NCBI GenBank assembly: GCA_047974625.1
Contig: JBKECK010000004.1
Span: 10,119-74,118 of the forward strand
Direction of reading: 5' to 3'
Origin: CADEDH01 sp047974625
GTDB taxonomy: Bacteria > Actinomycetota > Acidimicrobiia > Acidimicrobiales > SZUA-35
Length of the DNA stretch: 64,000 nt
In this document: positions 34,679 to 42,996 of the stretch, piece by piece
Numbering within the stretch: the first letter of the stretch is position 1
Layout of the letters: the number at the start of each line of letters is the position of its first letter
Notes under the pieces: model-generated
The model's input: only the letters and a program-made list of their open reading frames with translations
The model's database searches: none
What the model was told of the DNA's origin: nothing
Position numbers and translations under genes: made by a program

Positions 34679-34785
34679 CCGGTACGCCACAGACCAGCAC
34701 GAACGGCGCATCCCATCGGCGAAGTGGGAGCCGGGTTCGAGCCCCGGGCTGGTCACGAGATCACCACCACCAGGAGGACTGAGCG

Positions 34786-34971
34786 ATGGACGTCAAGCTT
34801 GTGTACACCGTGCGCGAAGCCGCTGAGCTGCTCTGTATCGGCTACAGCACTGCTCGGGAGCGGATCGCTTCCGGGGAGCTTCGATCGTTCAAGGACGGGA
34901 GCCGCCGGCTGATCACCGGAGAAGACCTCGTCGCCTACGTGAAGGCCCGACAGCGAGAGACGGCGGCCTGA
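34786..34971 (+). CDS. xis: Excisionase-type helix-turn-helix protein
   Basis: A 61-residue winged helix-turn-helix of the MerR/excisionase kind: YTVREAAELLCIGYSTARERIASGELRSFKDGSRRLITGEDLVAYV. Its stop overlaps the integrase start (ATG at 34971), the usual xis-int arrangement. It would bend DNA at the att sites to favour excision. Confidence 0.85.
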   Translation: MDVKLVYTVREAAELLCIGYSTARERIASGELRSFKDGSRRLITGEDLVAYVKARQRETAA

Positions 34972-36071
34972 TGGCCAGGCGGTCGGCCCAGGACGGCACG
35001 ATCTTCCAGGACAAGAACGGCCGCTGGAACGCGATGATCGAGTTGCCCCGTGGTCCGAACGGCAAACGCCAACGGCGCCTCCGACGAGCGCGAACCAAGG
35101 CGGAAGCCAAAGCCAGGCTCGACGAGCTTCGGGAAGAGCTGCGACTGACCGGCACCGTCTCCGACGCCAATCGCACCATGGCCAAAGCCGTCGACGCCTT
35201 CCGCGACGGCCGACCGCCCTCACCGAACGACGATTGGCTCCTGGGACTCGTCGTCACCGGCATCGGCGGCCGCAAGGTCAAGCGCCTGACGGTCGACGAC
35301 TGCGACCGCTTCCTGGCAGAGTGCGCCGACGGCTCCTACGGCAACCGCCCAATCGGCGCCAGCCATCTCCGGCGGGTGAAGCAGCGGCTGACTGCCGTGC
35401 TCCGCAATGAACAGCGCCTCGGCCTCGTCCTGCAGAACGTAGCCGAAGTGGCCAAGCTCCCTGCCACGAACGTCGAGCCGAAACAGCGCCGCTCACTCAC
35501 GATCGACGAACTACAGCGCCTCCTCCTGGTCGCCGACGGCGCCATTGGGGTCCTCATCGATCTCTGCGGCAGAAACGCCCTACGACCAGCCGAAGCTCGG
35601 GCCCTCCGATGGCAGGATCTCGACCTCGACCGAGGCGAACTACAGGTGTCTGGCCAGATGGACCGCGCCAACACCCGAGGCCCCGTCAAGCGAGCGGCCA
35701 ACGCCGCTCGAGCCATAGGCATTGACGGCTCGACCATCGACCGTCTCAAGCTCTGGCGGGACGGCCGGTCCGCCCTTCAAGCCGAAGCCCGCTCTGCGTG
35801 GATCGAACACGACTTCGTCGCCGTCGGAGGCACCGGCCAACCGATCGGCCGAGAGGCCTTCGCCATCGCCATGCGACGGCTCTGTTCGGAAGCCGACATC
35901 GAACCCCACGCCACTCCGTACGAACTCCGCCACACCGCTATCAGCCTTCAGGCCGACGCTGGCCGCACCAGTTGGGAGATCGCCGACTGGGCGGGCACGA
36001 GCGAAGCCATGATCAGCTCGCGGTACCGGCACCGACTCCGACGTGTCTCGAAGATGCGCCCAGTGTCGTAG
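34971..36071 (+). CDS. int: Tyrosine recombinase (integrase)
   Basis: A 366-residue integrase with an N-terminal arm-binding AP2-like region (GTIFQDKNGRWNAMIEL), a SAM-like core-binding domain and a catalytic domain. The latter has Arg in ALRPAEARALRW, the box II motif YELRHTAISLQ and the nucleophile Tyr in SSRYRHRLRR. Tyr replaces the first His of the box II HxLRH motif. The gene sits about 0.84 kb from tRNA-Ser(GGA), and the 56-bp tRNA-derived repeats show where it acted. Confidence 0.9.
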   Translation: MARRSAQDGTIFQDKNGRWNAMIELPRGPNGKRQRRLRRARTKAEAKARLDELREELRLTGTVSDANRTMAKAVDAFRDGRPPSPNDDWLLGLVVTGIGGRKVKRLTVDDCDRFLAECADGSYGNRPIGASHLRRVKQRLTAVLRNEQRLGLVLQNVAEVAKLPATNVEPKQRRSLTIDELQRLLLVADGAIGVLIDLCGRNALRPAEARALRWQDLDLDRGELQVSGQMDRANTRGPVKRAANAARAIGIDGSTIDRLKLWRDGRSALQAEARSAWIEHDFVAVGGTGQPIGREAFAIAMRRLCSEADIEPHATPYELRHTAISLQADAGRTSWEIADWAGTSEAMISSRYRHRLRRVSKMRPVS

Positions 36072-36410
36072 GTCCATCCGCCATCTAATCCCGAAACGAT
36101 ATTTCAAATACAGCTCTCCACAAAGAGAGGAGAAAACTGTCTCAAAAACTATCAAGGATACAAGAAACTCGACAACCACCACCGCCACGACGAACCCAAC
36201 GGCCGTGAACGGCCTAGAAGCCAGCCTTTTCACCAGCAAGGGCGAAACTGCGGCAATCAAGACGCCAAGCAAAGCCGCCCCCGTGACTACGTCATAAATA
36301 ACACAAGATCGCCCACCTCGGGAGCCCTCGGTGCAACCGAACTTGAATGAGAATCCGATCCCATAGGCCACAAAGATCCCCCAAGAAAGAGGACCGCCCC
36401 GAGAATCCAC
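36072..36410 (-). other. Possible membrane-protein reading frame (weak)
   Basis: On the minus strand an open frame from 36410 encodes three hydrophobic stretches (LSWGIFVAYGIGFSF, VVTGAALLGVLIAAVSPLLV, FTAVGFVVAVVVVEFLVSL) in comparatively AT-rich DNA. The frame continues antisense into the integrase gene to 35640, so the C-terminus is unlikely to be real as read. It may be a remnant or a genuine small membrane protein. The rest of the gap, 36411-36825, contains nothing I recognise. Confidence 0.3.
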
Positions 36411-36825
36411 GCACCGCGAGTTGTCGTCTCAGTAGTCATAGGGACCAGCTATCACGTCCAGACCAAGAACTCCGACTCAGGATGACTGAAAGCTGAAGGT
36501 ACCGAGAATCGCAGTCGATGTCGAGAGCCCTGCACGATCTAAACCAGATTAAGGCGACCCTCAGGCAAAGGTGCGATCACGGGTGAGGGGGATCGCACTT
36601 GGCCGTTGGAACCTTCGCAGCCAACAGATCCGGGTCTACCGACGAACCTCGACTGCGAAGACGGGCCACGCCCAAGCGGTGCGAAGCCGATGCATCAATC
36701 GCAACCCTGGCAACGAGTGATCGATCGAGTTCGCCATTCAAACGCCCCGACGAACTGCCGATCATGCTTCACCAGCTACGGGCTGTGTCGGCCCCAGGTG
36801 CAAACCACTCGGCGAAGCCTCCGGG

Positions 36826-36909
36826 GGCTATCAAAATGGCTATCACCCGCCCCGAGCCCTCAGAGGGCATGAACCCGCCGCAGCGCTCTGGCTAGGCATT
36901 TCTTGGCGG
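36826..36909. repeat. 84-bp sequence beside tRNA-Ser(GGA), related to 26147-26230
   Basis: The int-proximal flank of the tRNA gene. Its diverged second copy lies 10.7 kb away at the other side of the island, showing that an earlier relative of the element also ended there. Confidence 0.65.
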
Positions 36910-36991
36910 AGGAGGTGGGATTCGAACCCACGGACCCTTGCGAGTCACACGCTTTCCAAGCGTGCCGATTCGGCCGCTCTCGCACTCCTCC
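36904..36991 (-). tRNA. tRNA-Ser (anticodon GGA), integration target
   Basis: On the minus strand: acceptor GGAGGAG/CTCCTCC, anticodon stem CACGC/GCGTG with loop TTGGAAA (anticodon GGA), long variable arm, T-loop GGTTCGAATCC, discriminator G and an encoded CCA at 36904-36906. The gene is complete. Its 3' half (36906-36961) is the right att site and is duplicated at 28296-28351. Confidence 0.95.
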
Positions 36992-37068
36992 CGAATTGCC
37001 CGGCGCCGAGGTCGAACCGGACAGGACCGACCAACCCAGGCACCGAAGGCGATAGGATAGCGGACGTC

Positions 37069-37206
37069 GCATCTGCTCTGGCAGGTGATGGTCGGGTCCT
37101 GTGCAACGGTAGCTCGTGAACCGAGTCAGGGCCGGAAGGCAGCAGCTCTCAGCGATTCCCATCGTGTGCCGCAGGTCGCCTGGCCATCACTTGCGAGGGC
37201 AGATGC
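37069..37206 (+). ncRNA. ffs: Signal recognition particle RNA (bacterial small type)
   Basis: The conserved helix-8 core is present: GAACCGAGTCAGGGCCGGAAGG followed by CAGCAGCTCTCAGCG contains the GTCAGG and GGAAGGCAGCA elements bound by Ffh. The ends pair as GCATCTGC with GCAGATGC, then CAGGTGATGG with CCATCACTTG. A T-rich stretch follows. It lies between tRNA-Ser and dnaX, the usual actinobacterial place. The exact ends are inferred from pairing. Confidence 0.9.
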
Positions 37207-37276
37207 CGTTTTGCCGCCCCCCGGATCCCGGATTGGCCGTCCGGGGGTGGCCGAGGACGGAAGATAGGCTCGGACC

Positions 37277-39259
37277 GTGGCCTACCAATCGCTCTACCGG
37301 CGCTACCGATCGCGCACGTTCGCCGAGGTTCTGGGCCAACCCCACGTCACCATGGCCCTGCGGACCGCGGTGGCCGAGGGCCGCCACGGCCACGCCTATC
37401 TGTTCAGCGGCCCCCGGGGCACAGGCAAGACGTCCACGGCCCGGGTCCTGGCCAAGGCCCTGAACTGCGAGAACCTCCAGGGCGGGGAACCGTGTTGTGC
37501 CTGCGCCAGCTGCCGGGCCATCGAGGACGGCACCTCGTTCGACCTGCACGAGTTGGACGCCGCCTCCCACAACAAGGTCGACGACATCCGCGATCTGATC
37601 TCCAAGGTCCACCTCGGGTCCCCCGGTCGCACCAAGGTGTACATCCTCGACGAGGTCCACATGTTGAGTTCCGGGGCGGAGAACGCCCTGCTCAAGACCC
37701 TGGAGGAGCCACCACCCCACGTGGTGTTCGTGCTGGCCACCACCGAGCCGCAGAAAGTGGTGCCCACCATCCGCAGCCGGTCCCAGCACTTCGAGTTCCA
37801 TCTCCTCCCGGCCGAGGTGCTGGCCGACCATGTGCGGTTCGTCATCGCCGATGCCGGCCTCGAGGTGGATGACGACGCCATCGACTACGTCCTCCGGCAG
37901 GGCGGCGGCTCGGCTCGTGACACCCTGTCGGCCCTCGACCTGGTGGCCGCGGCCGGTGGCGTCCCTCGGGGCGACGATGTGGCCGCCTCGGTCCTCCAGG
38001 CCGTGGCCGATCGTGACCCGGGCGCGGCCATCGCCGCCGTCCAGGAGGGCCTGGAGATCGGTCGGGAGCCCCGCACCATCGGCGAGGACACCCTCGGTCT
38101 GCTGCGCAACGCCTTTCTCGCCTCGATGGGGGCCTCTCTCGCCCACCTCAACGACCGAGGCCAGGAGCTGGCCCAACAGGTCGGCTCCACCCTGGGTCCC
38201 GCCGCCGTCACCCGGTCCCTCGAGCTGATTGGCACCGCCCTGGTGGAAATGCGGCAGGCACCCGACCCCCGGGTGCCCCTCGAGGTCGCCCTGCTCCGCC
38301 TGACCCGGGCCGAGCTGGACCGGTCACCCGGCGCCTTGGTGGCCCGCATCGACCAGTTGGAACGTCAGGTCGCCGAGCTGCTGGCCCGGGGCCCGGCATC
38401 GGCGCCGGCCGAGGCCTCCGCCCCTTCCCACCTGGCTCCACCGGCCCCGGCCGCCCCCACCCCCCAGGACCCGGCGGCATCGTCGGCCCCACCCGCCCCG
38501 GGCGCCCGGGGTCCGGCGACATCGCCGGCAGCGTCACCCGGCCCCGACACCGGCCCGGCCACCGGGGCCCCGGCCGGCCCCGACACTGAACCGGCCGCAC
38601 CCAGCCAGGGCCGCCGGACCGGCTCGGCCGAAACCGCCGCTCGCCCCACCCCACCGGCCGAGGCGCCCGCCCCACCCCCTCGCCGCCGCCCGCCCGAGGG
38701 GAGCGGCCGCCGACCGGCGCCCCCCGACGGCCCCGGTCCCGCCGTCACGAACGGTCGCCGCGCCCGGACACCAGCCGAGACGAGTTCGAGCCCCGTCCCC
38801 GACGGGCCGACGCCGGCCCAGGCGGCCCCGGTCGTCATCGACCTGACGTCGGCCACGGCCGCCCTGGCCGACCAGCTCGACGATCTGTCCCAGCGGGCCC
38901 GGGTCCGCTTCAAGGGAGGCCGGGTTCTCGACGTCACCGACTCGACGATCCGTTTCGGGGTACCGAACAGCATCCACCGCGACCGTTGCCGGGAGGTGAC
39001 CGGTGAGGTCGAACAGGCACTGTCGGCCCATTTCGGCGGTCCGGTCAACGTCGACGTGGTGGTGGACGACGAGTCGACGGCCCCGCCCGATCCGGCCAAA
39101 CCCCGTCCCCAGGCGCCGCCGCCCTCCGATCACGACGAGGCCGACGACATCGGCCCGATCGACCAGCTCGACGACGCCACCGACCACACTGGCACCGGAG
39201 TCGACCGGCTGACCCGGGCGTTCCCCGGTTCACAGGTCATCGACAACCCGACCGACTGA
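37277..39259 (+). CDS. dnaX: DNA polymerase III gamma/tau subunit
   Basis: A 660-residue clamp-loader subunit. The AAA+ domain has Walker A FSGPRGTGKTSTARVLA, the zinc-binding cysteines CENLQGGEPCCACASC, DEVHMLS as Walker B and the arginine-finger region GGSARDTLS. Domain III follows. Residues about 375-520 are a long Pro/Ala-rich tether, and the C-terminal part resembles the tau region that contacts the polymerase. It starts at GTG 37277. No clear slippery sequence for gamma production was seen. It leads the dnaX-ybaB-recR operon. Confidence 0.95.
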   Translation: MAYQSLYRRYRSRTFAEVLGQPHVTMALRTAVAEGRHGHAYLFSGPRGTGKTSTARVLAKALNCENLQGGEPCCACASCRAIEDGTSFDLHELDAASHNKVDDIRDLISKVHLGSPGRTKVYILDEVHMLSSGAENALLKTLEEPPPHVVFVLATTEPQKVVPTIRSRSQHFEFHLLPAEVLADHVRFVIADAGLEVDDDAIDYVLRQGGGSARDTLSALDLVAAAGGVPRGDDVAASVLQAVADRDPGAAIAAVQEGLEIGREPRTIGEDTLGLLRNAFLASMGASLAHLNDRGQELAQQVGSTLGPAAVTRSLELIGTALVEMRQAPDPRVPLEVALLRLTRAELDRSPGALVARIDQLERQVAELLARGPASAPAEASAPSHLAPPAPAAPTPQDPAASSAPPAPGARGPATSPAASPGPDTGPATGAPAGPDTEPAAPSQGRRTGSAETAARPTPPAEAPAPPPRRRPPEGSGRRPAPPDGPGPAVTNGRRARTPAETSSSPVPDGPTPAQAAPVVIDLTSATAALADQLDDLSQRARVRFKGGRVLDVTDSTIRFGVPNSIHRDRCREVTGEVEQALSAHFGGPVNVDVVVDDESTAPPDPAKPRPQAPPPSDHDEADDIGPIDQLDDATDHTGTGVDRLTRAFPGSQVIDNPTD

Positions 39260-39279
39260 CCGAACGACAGGAGATCACC

Positions 39280-39621
39280 GTGAGCGACGGCGGATTCGAC
39301 CTCAACCAGCTGCTGGCCCAGGCCGAGGCCATGCAACAGCAGCTGGCCAACGCCCAGGCCGAGCAGGCCACGAAGAGCCTCACCGGCACCGCCGGCGGCG
39401 GCAAGGTAACAGTGGAGATCACCGGGGCCGGCGAGTTCCGGCGGATCACCATCGCCCCCGACGTGGTCGACCCCGACGACGTCGAGATGCTCGAGGAACT
39501 GGTGCTGGCCGCGGTACGCGACGCGGCCAATCAGGTGAGCGCCCTGCAGGCCGGCGCCATGGAGAACCTCCAGGTGCCCGGCATGGGCGGTCTCGGCGGC
39601 CTCCTCGGCGGCGGATCCTGA
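39280..39621 (+). CDS. ybaB: Nucleoid-associated protein YbaB/EbfC
   Basis: A 113-residue protein with the YbaB core: an N-terminal helix FDLNQLLAQAEAMQQQLANAQA, then VTVEITGAGEFRRITIAPDVVDPDDVEMLEELVLAAV, and a Met/Gly-rich tail. It binds DNA as a dimer. It starts at GTG 39280 with AGGAG upstream, 20 bp after dnaX, and is followed 19 bp later by recR. Confidence 0.93.
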   Translation: MSDGGFDLNQLLAQAEAMQQQLANAQAEQATKSLTGTAGGGKVTVEITGAGEFRRITIAPDVVDPDDVEMLEELVLAAVRDAANQVSALQAGAMENLQVPGMGGLGGLLGGGS

Positions 39622-39640
39622 CCGGTCCGGGCCACCCCCA

Positions 39641-40246
39641 GTGAGCGCCTACGCCCGCCCGGTCGAGGTTCTGATCGACGAACTGGGTCGCCTCCCCGGG
39701 ATCGGGCCCAAGTCGGCCCAACGCATCGCCTTCCACCTCCTGAAGGCCGACACCGTCGACGCCACCCGGCTGGCCGACGCCATCGTGACGATGAAGCGGA
39801 CCGTGGCCTTCTGCGAACGGTGCTTCAACGTTTCGGAGGGCAGCGAGTGCCGGATCTGCGCCGACCCCGACCGGGACGACACCGTCCTGTGCGTGGTCGA
39901 GGAACCGACCGACATCGCCGCCATCGAGAAGACGGGAGCGTTCAGGGGCCGCTACCACGTCCTTCTGGGCGCCATCAACCCCCTCGAAGGCATCGGCCCG
40001 GAACGGCTCAAGATCAGGGAGCTGGCCCTGCGGATCGCCCAGGAGCCGATCACCGAGGTGATCCTGTGCACCAACCCGAACCTCGAGGGTGAGACCACGG
40101 CGGCCTTCATCGCCAGCAAGGTGCTGGAGCCCTTCGAGGTGACCGTGAGCCGCCTCGCCTCCGGTCTGCCCGTGGGGGGCGACCTGGAGTACGCCGACGA
40201 GCTGACGCTGGGTCGGGCCCTGCAGGGCCGGCAGGCGCTCACCTGA
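39641..40246 (+). CDS. recR: Recombination mediator RecR
   Basis: A 201-residue protein with the helix-hairpin-helix LGRLPGIGPKSAQRIAF, the four-cysteine zinc finger CERCFNVSEGSECRIC, the Toprim domain (LCVVEEPTDIAAIEKTGAF) and the Walker-like C-terminal LASGLPVGGDLEYADE. It acts with RecO and RecF to load RecA at gaps. It is the last gene of the operon, and a GC-rich hairpin follows at 40329-40361. Confidence 0.96.
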   Translation: MSAYARPVEVLIDELGRLPGIGPKSAQRIAFHLLKADTVDATRLADAIVTMKRTVAFCERCFNVSEGSECRICADPDRDDTVLCVVEEPTDIAAIEKTGAFRGRYHVLLGAINPLEGIGPERLKIRELALRIAQEPITEVILCTNPNLEGETTAAFIASKVLEPFEVTVSRLASGLPVGGDLEYADELTLGRALQGRQALT

Positions 40247-40328
40247 TCGGCCGCATCGGGGCGGGCTCCCGCGCTGATCATCCGGGCCCACCGCCGGATC
40301 CGAACACAGCGGACCCCGGACGCGGCGA

Positions 40329-40361
40329 CCGGGCCGGTGGGGAGAGGAGTCACCGGCCCGG
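40329..40361. terminator. Hairpin downstream of recR
   Basis: CCGGGCCGGTG pairs exactly with CACCGGCCCGG across an 11-nt loop. It lies 83 bp after the recR stop. There is no U-tract, which is normal for GC-rich actinobacterial terminators. Confidence 0.55.
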
Positions 40362-40372
40362 ACGCTACTCGC

Positions 40373-40433
40373 TACGACGCCCCAGTGACCGTGGCGCGGG
40401 CGGTATGGGTAAACCGGCCACTGGGACGTCGTA
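40373..40433. repeat. 15-bp inverted repeat, 31-bp spacer
   Basis: TACGACGCCCCAGTG (40373-40387) and CACTGGGACGTCGTA (40419-40433) match as an inverted repeat with one mismatch. It could be a hairpin, a regulator site or the ends of a tiny decayed insertion. Confidence 0.55.
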
Positions 40434-40607
40434 ACGATGTTGCCCTTAAGTTACAGGAGTTTCGATCGGATGACAAGCCCCAAGGCCGAAAAATCCAGCT
40501 TATTTCCGCTGATCAGAAGGGATCTGGGGCAACATCCGGCCTGACCGGTCGACCTGCTACGACACCCATTTGCAACATAATTCCCGGTGGGCCACCCCCT
40601 GAGCGCG

Positions 40608-40692
40608 GGAACCACAGCGTCTCCGGAACCACAGCGTCTCCGGAACCACAGCACCCCCGGAAACACAGCGTCTCCGGAACCACAGCACCCCC
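40608..40692. repeat. Five tandem 17-bp repeats
   Basis: The unit is GGAACCACAGCGTCTCC (units 1 and 2; unit 4 has one change), alternating with GGAACCACAGCACCCCC (units 3 and 5). The fifth unit also forms the left arm of the hairpin at 40682-40714. The array lies in the 525-bp gap between recR and the convergent scaffold gene, where no protein gene is supported. Confidence 0.9.
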
Positions 40693-40714
40693 GGCACTAG
40701 GCCGGGGGTGCTGT
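40682..40714. terminator. 14-bp perfect hairpin between convergent genes
   Basis: 40682-40695 pairs exactly with 40701-40714 around the loop ACTAG. It lies 58 bp beyond the stop of the minus-strand coiled-coil gene and is the likely terminator for it. The left arm is part of the tandem-repeat array. Confidence 0.6.
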
Positions 40715-40771
40715 CGACGGGGCACTTGGATCGGTCGAGTATTTGACTGGCCGTTGGGGGCCGGGCCCTGC

Positions 40772-42799
40772 TCACCCCTGTTCGCTACTCCGGGCGCTCT
40801 CCACGGCCCGCTGCATGGCCTCGCGGACCAGACGGGACAAGGCGTCCTCGTCCTGGGGCGGGACGGGCGGCTCGTCGACGGTGTCGACCTCGTCCACCTC
40901 GAGGGTGTCGACGATGAGCGAACTGTCCGACATCGAACCGACGGGCTGAGGTTCGACCTCAAGGTCGATGACGTCATCCTCCTCCTCGACCACGACCGTG
41001 TCGACGATCTCGGCGGTGACGATGCCGAAGGACCCGGTCTCCAGCTCGGCGTCCCGCGGGTAGTCGGCCCCCGGCCGGAGATCGAGCTCGGCCTGGGGCT
41101 CCAGGTCGCGCTGGAGGTCGACGTCACGGGGCAGCTCGACCCCGCCTTGGAACCCCTCCTCGACGGCCGGCTCTGCCGCCCGCTCCAACTCGAGGTCACG
41201 CTGCCGCTGCTCGTCGGCCCGCAGCACCCGCTGCTCGGCCTCGGTGATGACCAGCTCGGCGGTGGCCTCCCCCAGCTCGTCGGGCGGTTCGGCGTCGAGA
41301 CGACCGATGGCGCTCTGGAGCTCGTTCTGGGCCGCGATGATCCGCTCCCGGGACGCCTGCTCGGTGATCCGGAGGCGGGAGATCCGCCCCTCGGCCTGGG
41401 CGATGTTGGCCCGCACCTTGGCCCGGATCACCTCCTCGGCCTCCTGGCGGATGAACTCGCTCTGGGCTCGGGCCTGCTCGAGCAGCTGCTTCACCTGGTC
41501 CCGGGCGTCGGCGATACCGGCCAGGGCCCGGTCGCGCTCCCGTTCGGCCTCGGCCGCGTTCTTGTAGACCTCACCCTGACGGGCGGCCACGTACTCGTCG
41601 GCCTCCCGGCTCCGGCGGGACACGTAGGCCTCGGCCTCGCCCTCCTTCTCCCGGTAGTACTGCTCGCCCTCGGCCCGTCGGGAGTCGACGAAGGTGTTGG
41701 CATCGGCCCGCATCTGGTCGGCGGACACCTCCCCCTCGGTGCGGATCCGCTCCCCCTCGGTCTCGGCCTCGGAGGTGATCCGGGCCGCATCGGCCTCGGC
41801 CTGCTGCACCAGTTCCTCGGCCTGGTTGCGGCCGTTCTCCAGCACCCGCTCCGCTTCCTCGCGCAACGATCGGGCCTCGGTGTCGGCCTCGTTGCGGATC
41901 AGCTCACAGTCGGACTCGGTGGTGCGCCGCAGCTCGGCCATGTCGCCCTCGGTCCGGGAGCGCAGCTCGGCCACCTCGGCGTCGACGGCGGCCCGCAGGG
42001 TGGCCACGTCACGATCGGCGGTGTCACGGTGGTCGGTTGCTTCGGTGACGGCCAGCTGGCGGATCTGATCGGCCTCGGCCCGGCCGTCCTCCCGCAGCTT
42101 GAACGCCTCGGACTCGGCTGAAGCCCACAGCTCGTCGGCCCGGGTCTGGCTGTCGGCCAGGACCGACGTGGCCCGCTGCCGGAGCTCGTTGGCCTCGCTC
42201 TCGGCGTTGGCCAGCAGCTGCTCGGCCTCGGCCCCGGCCGCGGCCCGCAGGGCCTCGGCGTCGGCCTGGGCCGAAGACCGCAGCGACGCCGCCGCGCTCT
42301 CGGCGGTCGACACGGTGGTCTCGGCCTCCAGCCGGGCCTCGCTGAGCAGGGTCTCGGCTTCGGACCGGGCGTCGGTGAGGAGGGTGTCGGACTGGGTCCG
42401 GGCCGACAGGAGGGTGGCTTCGGCCTCGGTGGTCATCTCCTCGGCCTCGGACCGTGACCTCGTCAACAGCTCGTCGGCCTCCTGTTCGGCCCGGGCTCGC
42501 AACTCGGCCGCCGCGTCGTGACCGGAACGGAGCAGTTCCGCCACCCGGTCGCCGATGGCCGCGAACTGATCGGCGGCCGGGTCCGGCTTGGGTTCCGGGG
42601 CCGGGCTGGCGGCGACCTGCATCTCCTCGGCGGCAGGAGCGGCCACCGGGCCGATGGCTCGGGCATCGTCGATCTCGTTCTGCATATCCCGCACTTGACG
42701 GGCGACCGTCCGCAAGAAGGTTCGCACCTCGTCGCGGTCGTAACCGCGGAGCGTTGGAGCGAAATCCCGCCGCTCGATCTCTTCAGGGGTCAATCCCAC
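40772..42799 (-). CDS. DivIVA-domain coiled-coil polar scaffold (Scy-like)
   Basis: A 675-residue protein. The N-terminal VGLTPEEIERRDFAPTLRGY and DRDEVRTFL form a DivIVA-type membrane-curvature/polarity domain. Residues about 80-520 are a very long Ala/Glu/Arg-rich coiled coil with recurrent EAE, ADEL and EAxxLR heptads, followed by an acidic tail. I chose GTG 42799 because GAGGAG lies 6 nt upstream and the conserved domain begins there; the open frame extends 20 codons further. It probably organises polar growth or division at the membrane, as DivIVA/Scy proteins do in actinobacteria. Confidence 0.85.
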   Translation of the reverse strand: MGLTPEEIERRDFAPTLRGYDRDEVRTFLRTVARQVRDMQNEIDDARAIGPVAAPAAEEMQVAASPAPEPKPDPAADQFAAIGDRVAELLRSGHDAAAELRARAEQEADELLTRSRSEAEEMTTEAEATLLSARTQSDTLLTDARSEAETLLSEARLEAETTVSTAESAAASLRSSAQADAEALRAAAGAEAEQLLANAESEANELRQRATSVLADSQTRADELWASAESEAFKLREDGRAEADQIRQLAVTEATDHRDTADRDVATLRAAVDAEVAELRSRTEGDMAELRRTTESDCELIRNEADTEARSLREEAERVLENGRNQAEELVQQAEADAARITSEAETEGERIRTEGEVSADQMRADANTFVDSRRAEGEQYYREKEGEAEAYVSRRSREADEYVAARQGEVYKNAAEAERERDRALAGIADARDQVKQLLEQARAQSEFIRQEAEEVIRAKVRANIAQAEGRISRLRITEQASRERIIAAQNELQSAIGRLDAEPPDELGEATAELVITEAEQRVLRADEQRQRDLELERAAEPAVEEGFQGGVELPRDVDLQRDLEPQAELDLRPGADYPRDAELETGSFGIVTAEIVDTVVVEEEDDVIDLEVEPQPVGSMSDSSLIVDTLEVDEVDTVDEPPVPPQDEDALSRLVREAMQRAVESARSSEQG

Positions 42800-42996
42800 T
42801 GGGAACTCCTCGGTCACGCCACAGCGCGGCATCCAAACCCAATGTTGGCGCCCGCCCACTTCCGTATCCGCCGGGAAGTGGGCCCGATCGCCAGGTTACC
42901 GCCGGGCCGAGAGCAGATCCTAGGTGACCATCACTCAGGCTCCAAGGTCTCTCTCGCTTCGATCGGCCTACCTACCGACGGGTATCCTCACCCCCC

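Larger units (their letters stand above)
28296..36961. mobile_element. Actinomycete integrative (and possibly conjugative) element in tRNA-Ser(GGA)
   Basis: Bounded by perfect 56-bp att repeats. It contains in order a VapBC-like remnant, cutA, an XRE regulator, a plus-strand operon with membrane protein, FtsK/TraB-like ATPase, small membrane protein and rolling-circle Rep, then xis and a tyrosine integrase next to the tRNA. This is the gene order of pSAM2-like AICEs, which replicate by rolling circle and move double-stranded DNA with a single FtsK-like protein. No nudix or SpdB-type spread gene is recognised, so it may be a reduced version. Confidence 0.85.

Noticed and set aside
34713..34765. 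GGGTTCGAGCCC in a tRNA T-arm-like context before xis
   Set aside because: No acceptor or anticodon stems can be built around it. It is a short palindrome only.
40608..40692. CRISPR array
   Set aside because: The repeats are directly adjacent 17-mers without spacers, and no cas genes are nearby. No CRISPR array was seen elsewhere in the window.
40337..42121. A 594-codon plus-strand open frame rich in Leu/Gly/Val
   Set aside because: It is antisense to the coiled-coil scaffold gene, whose heptad structure and ribosome binding site show it is the real one.
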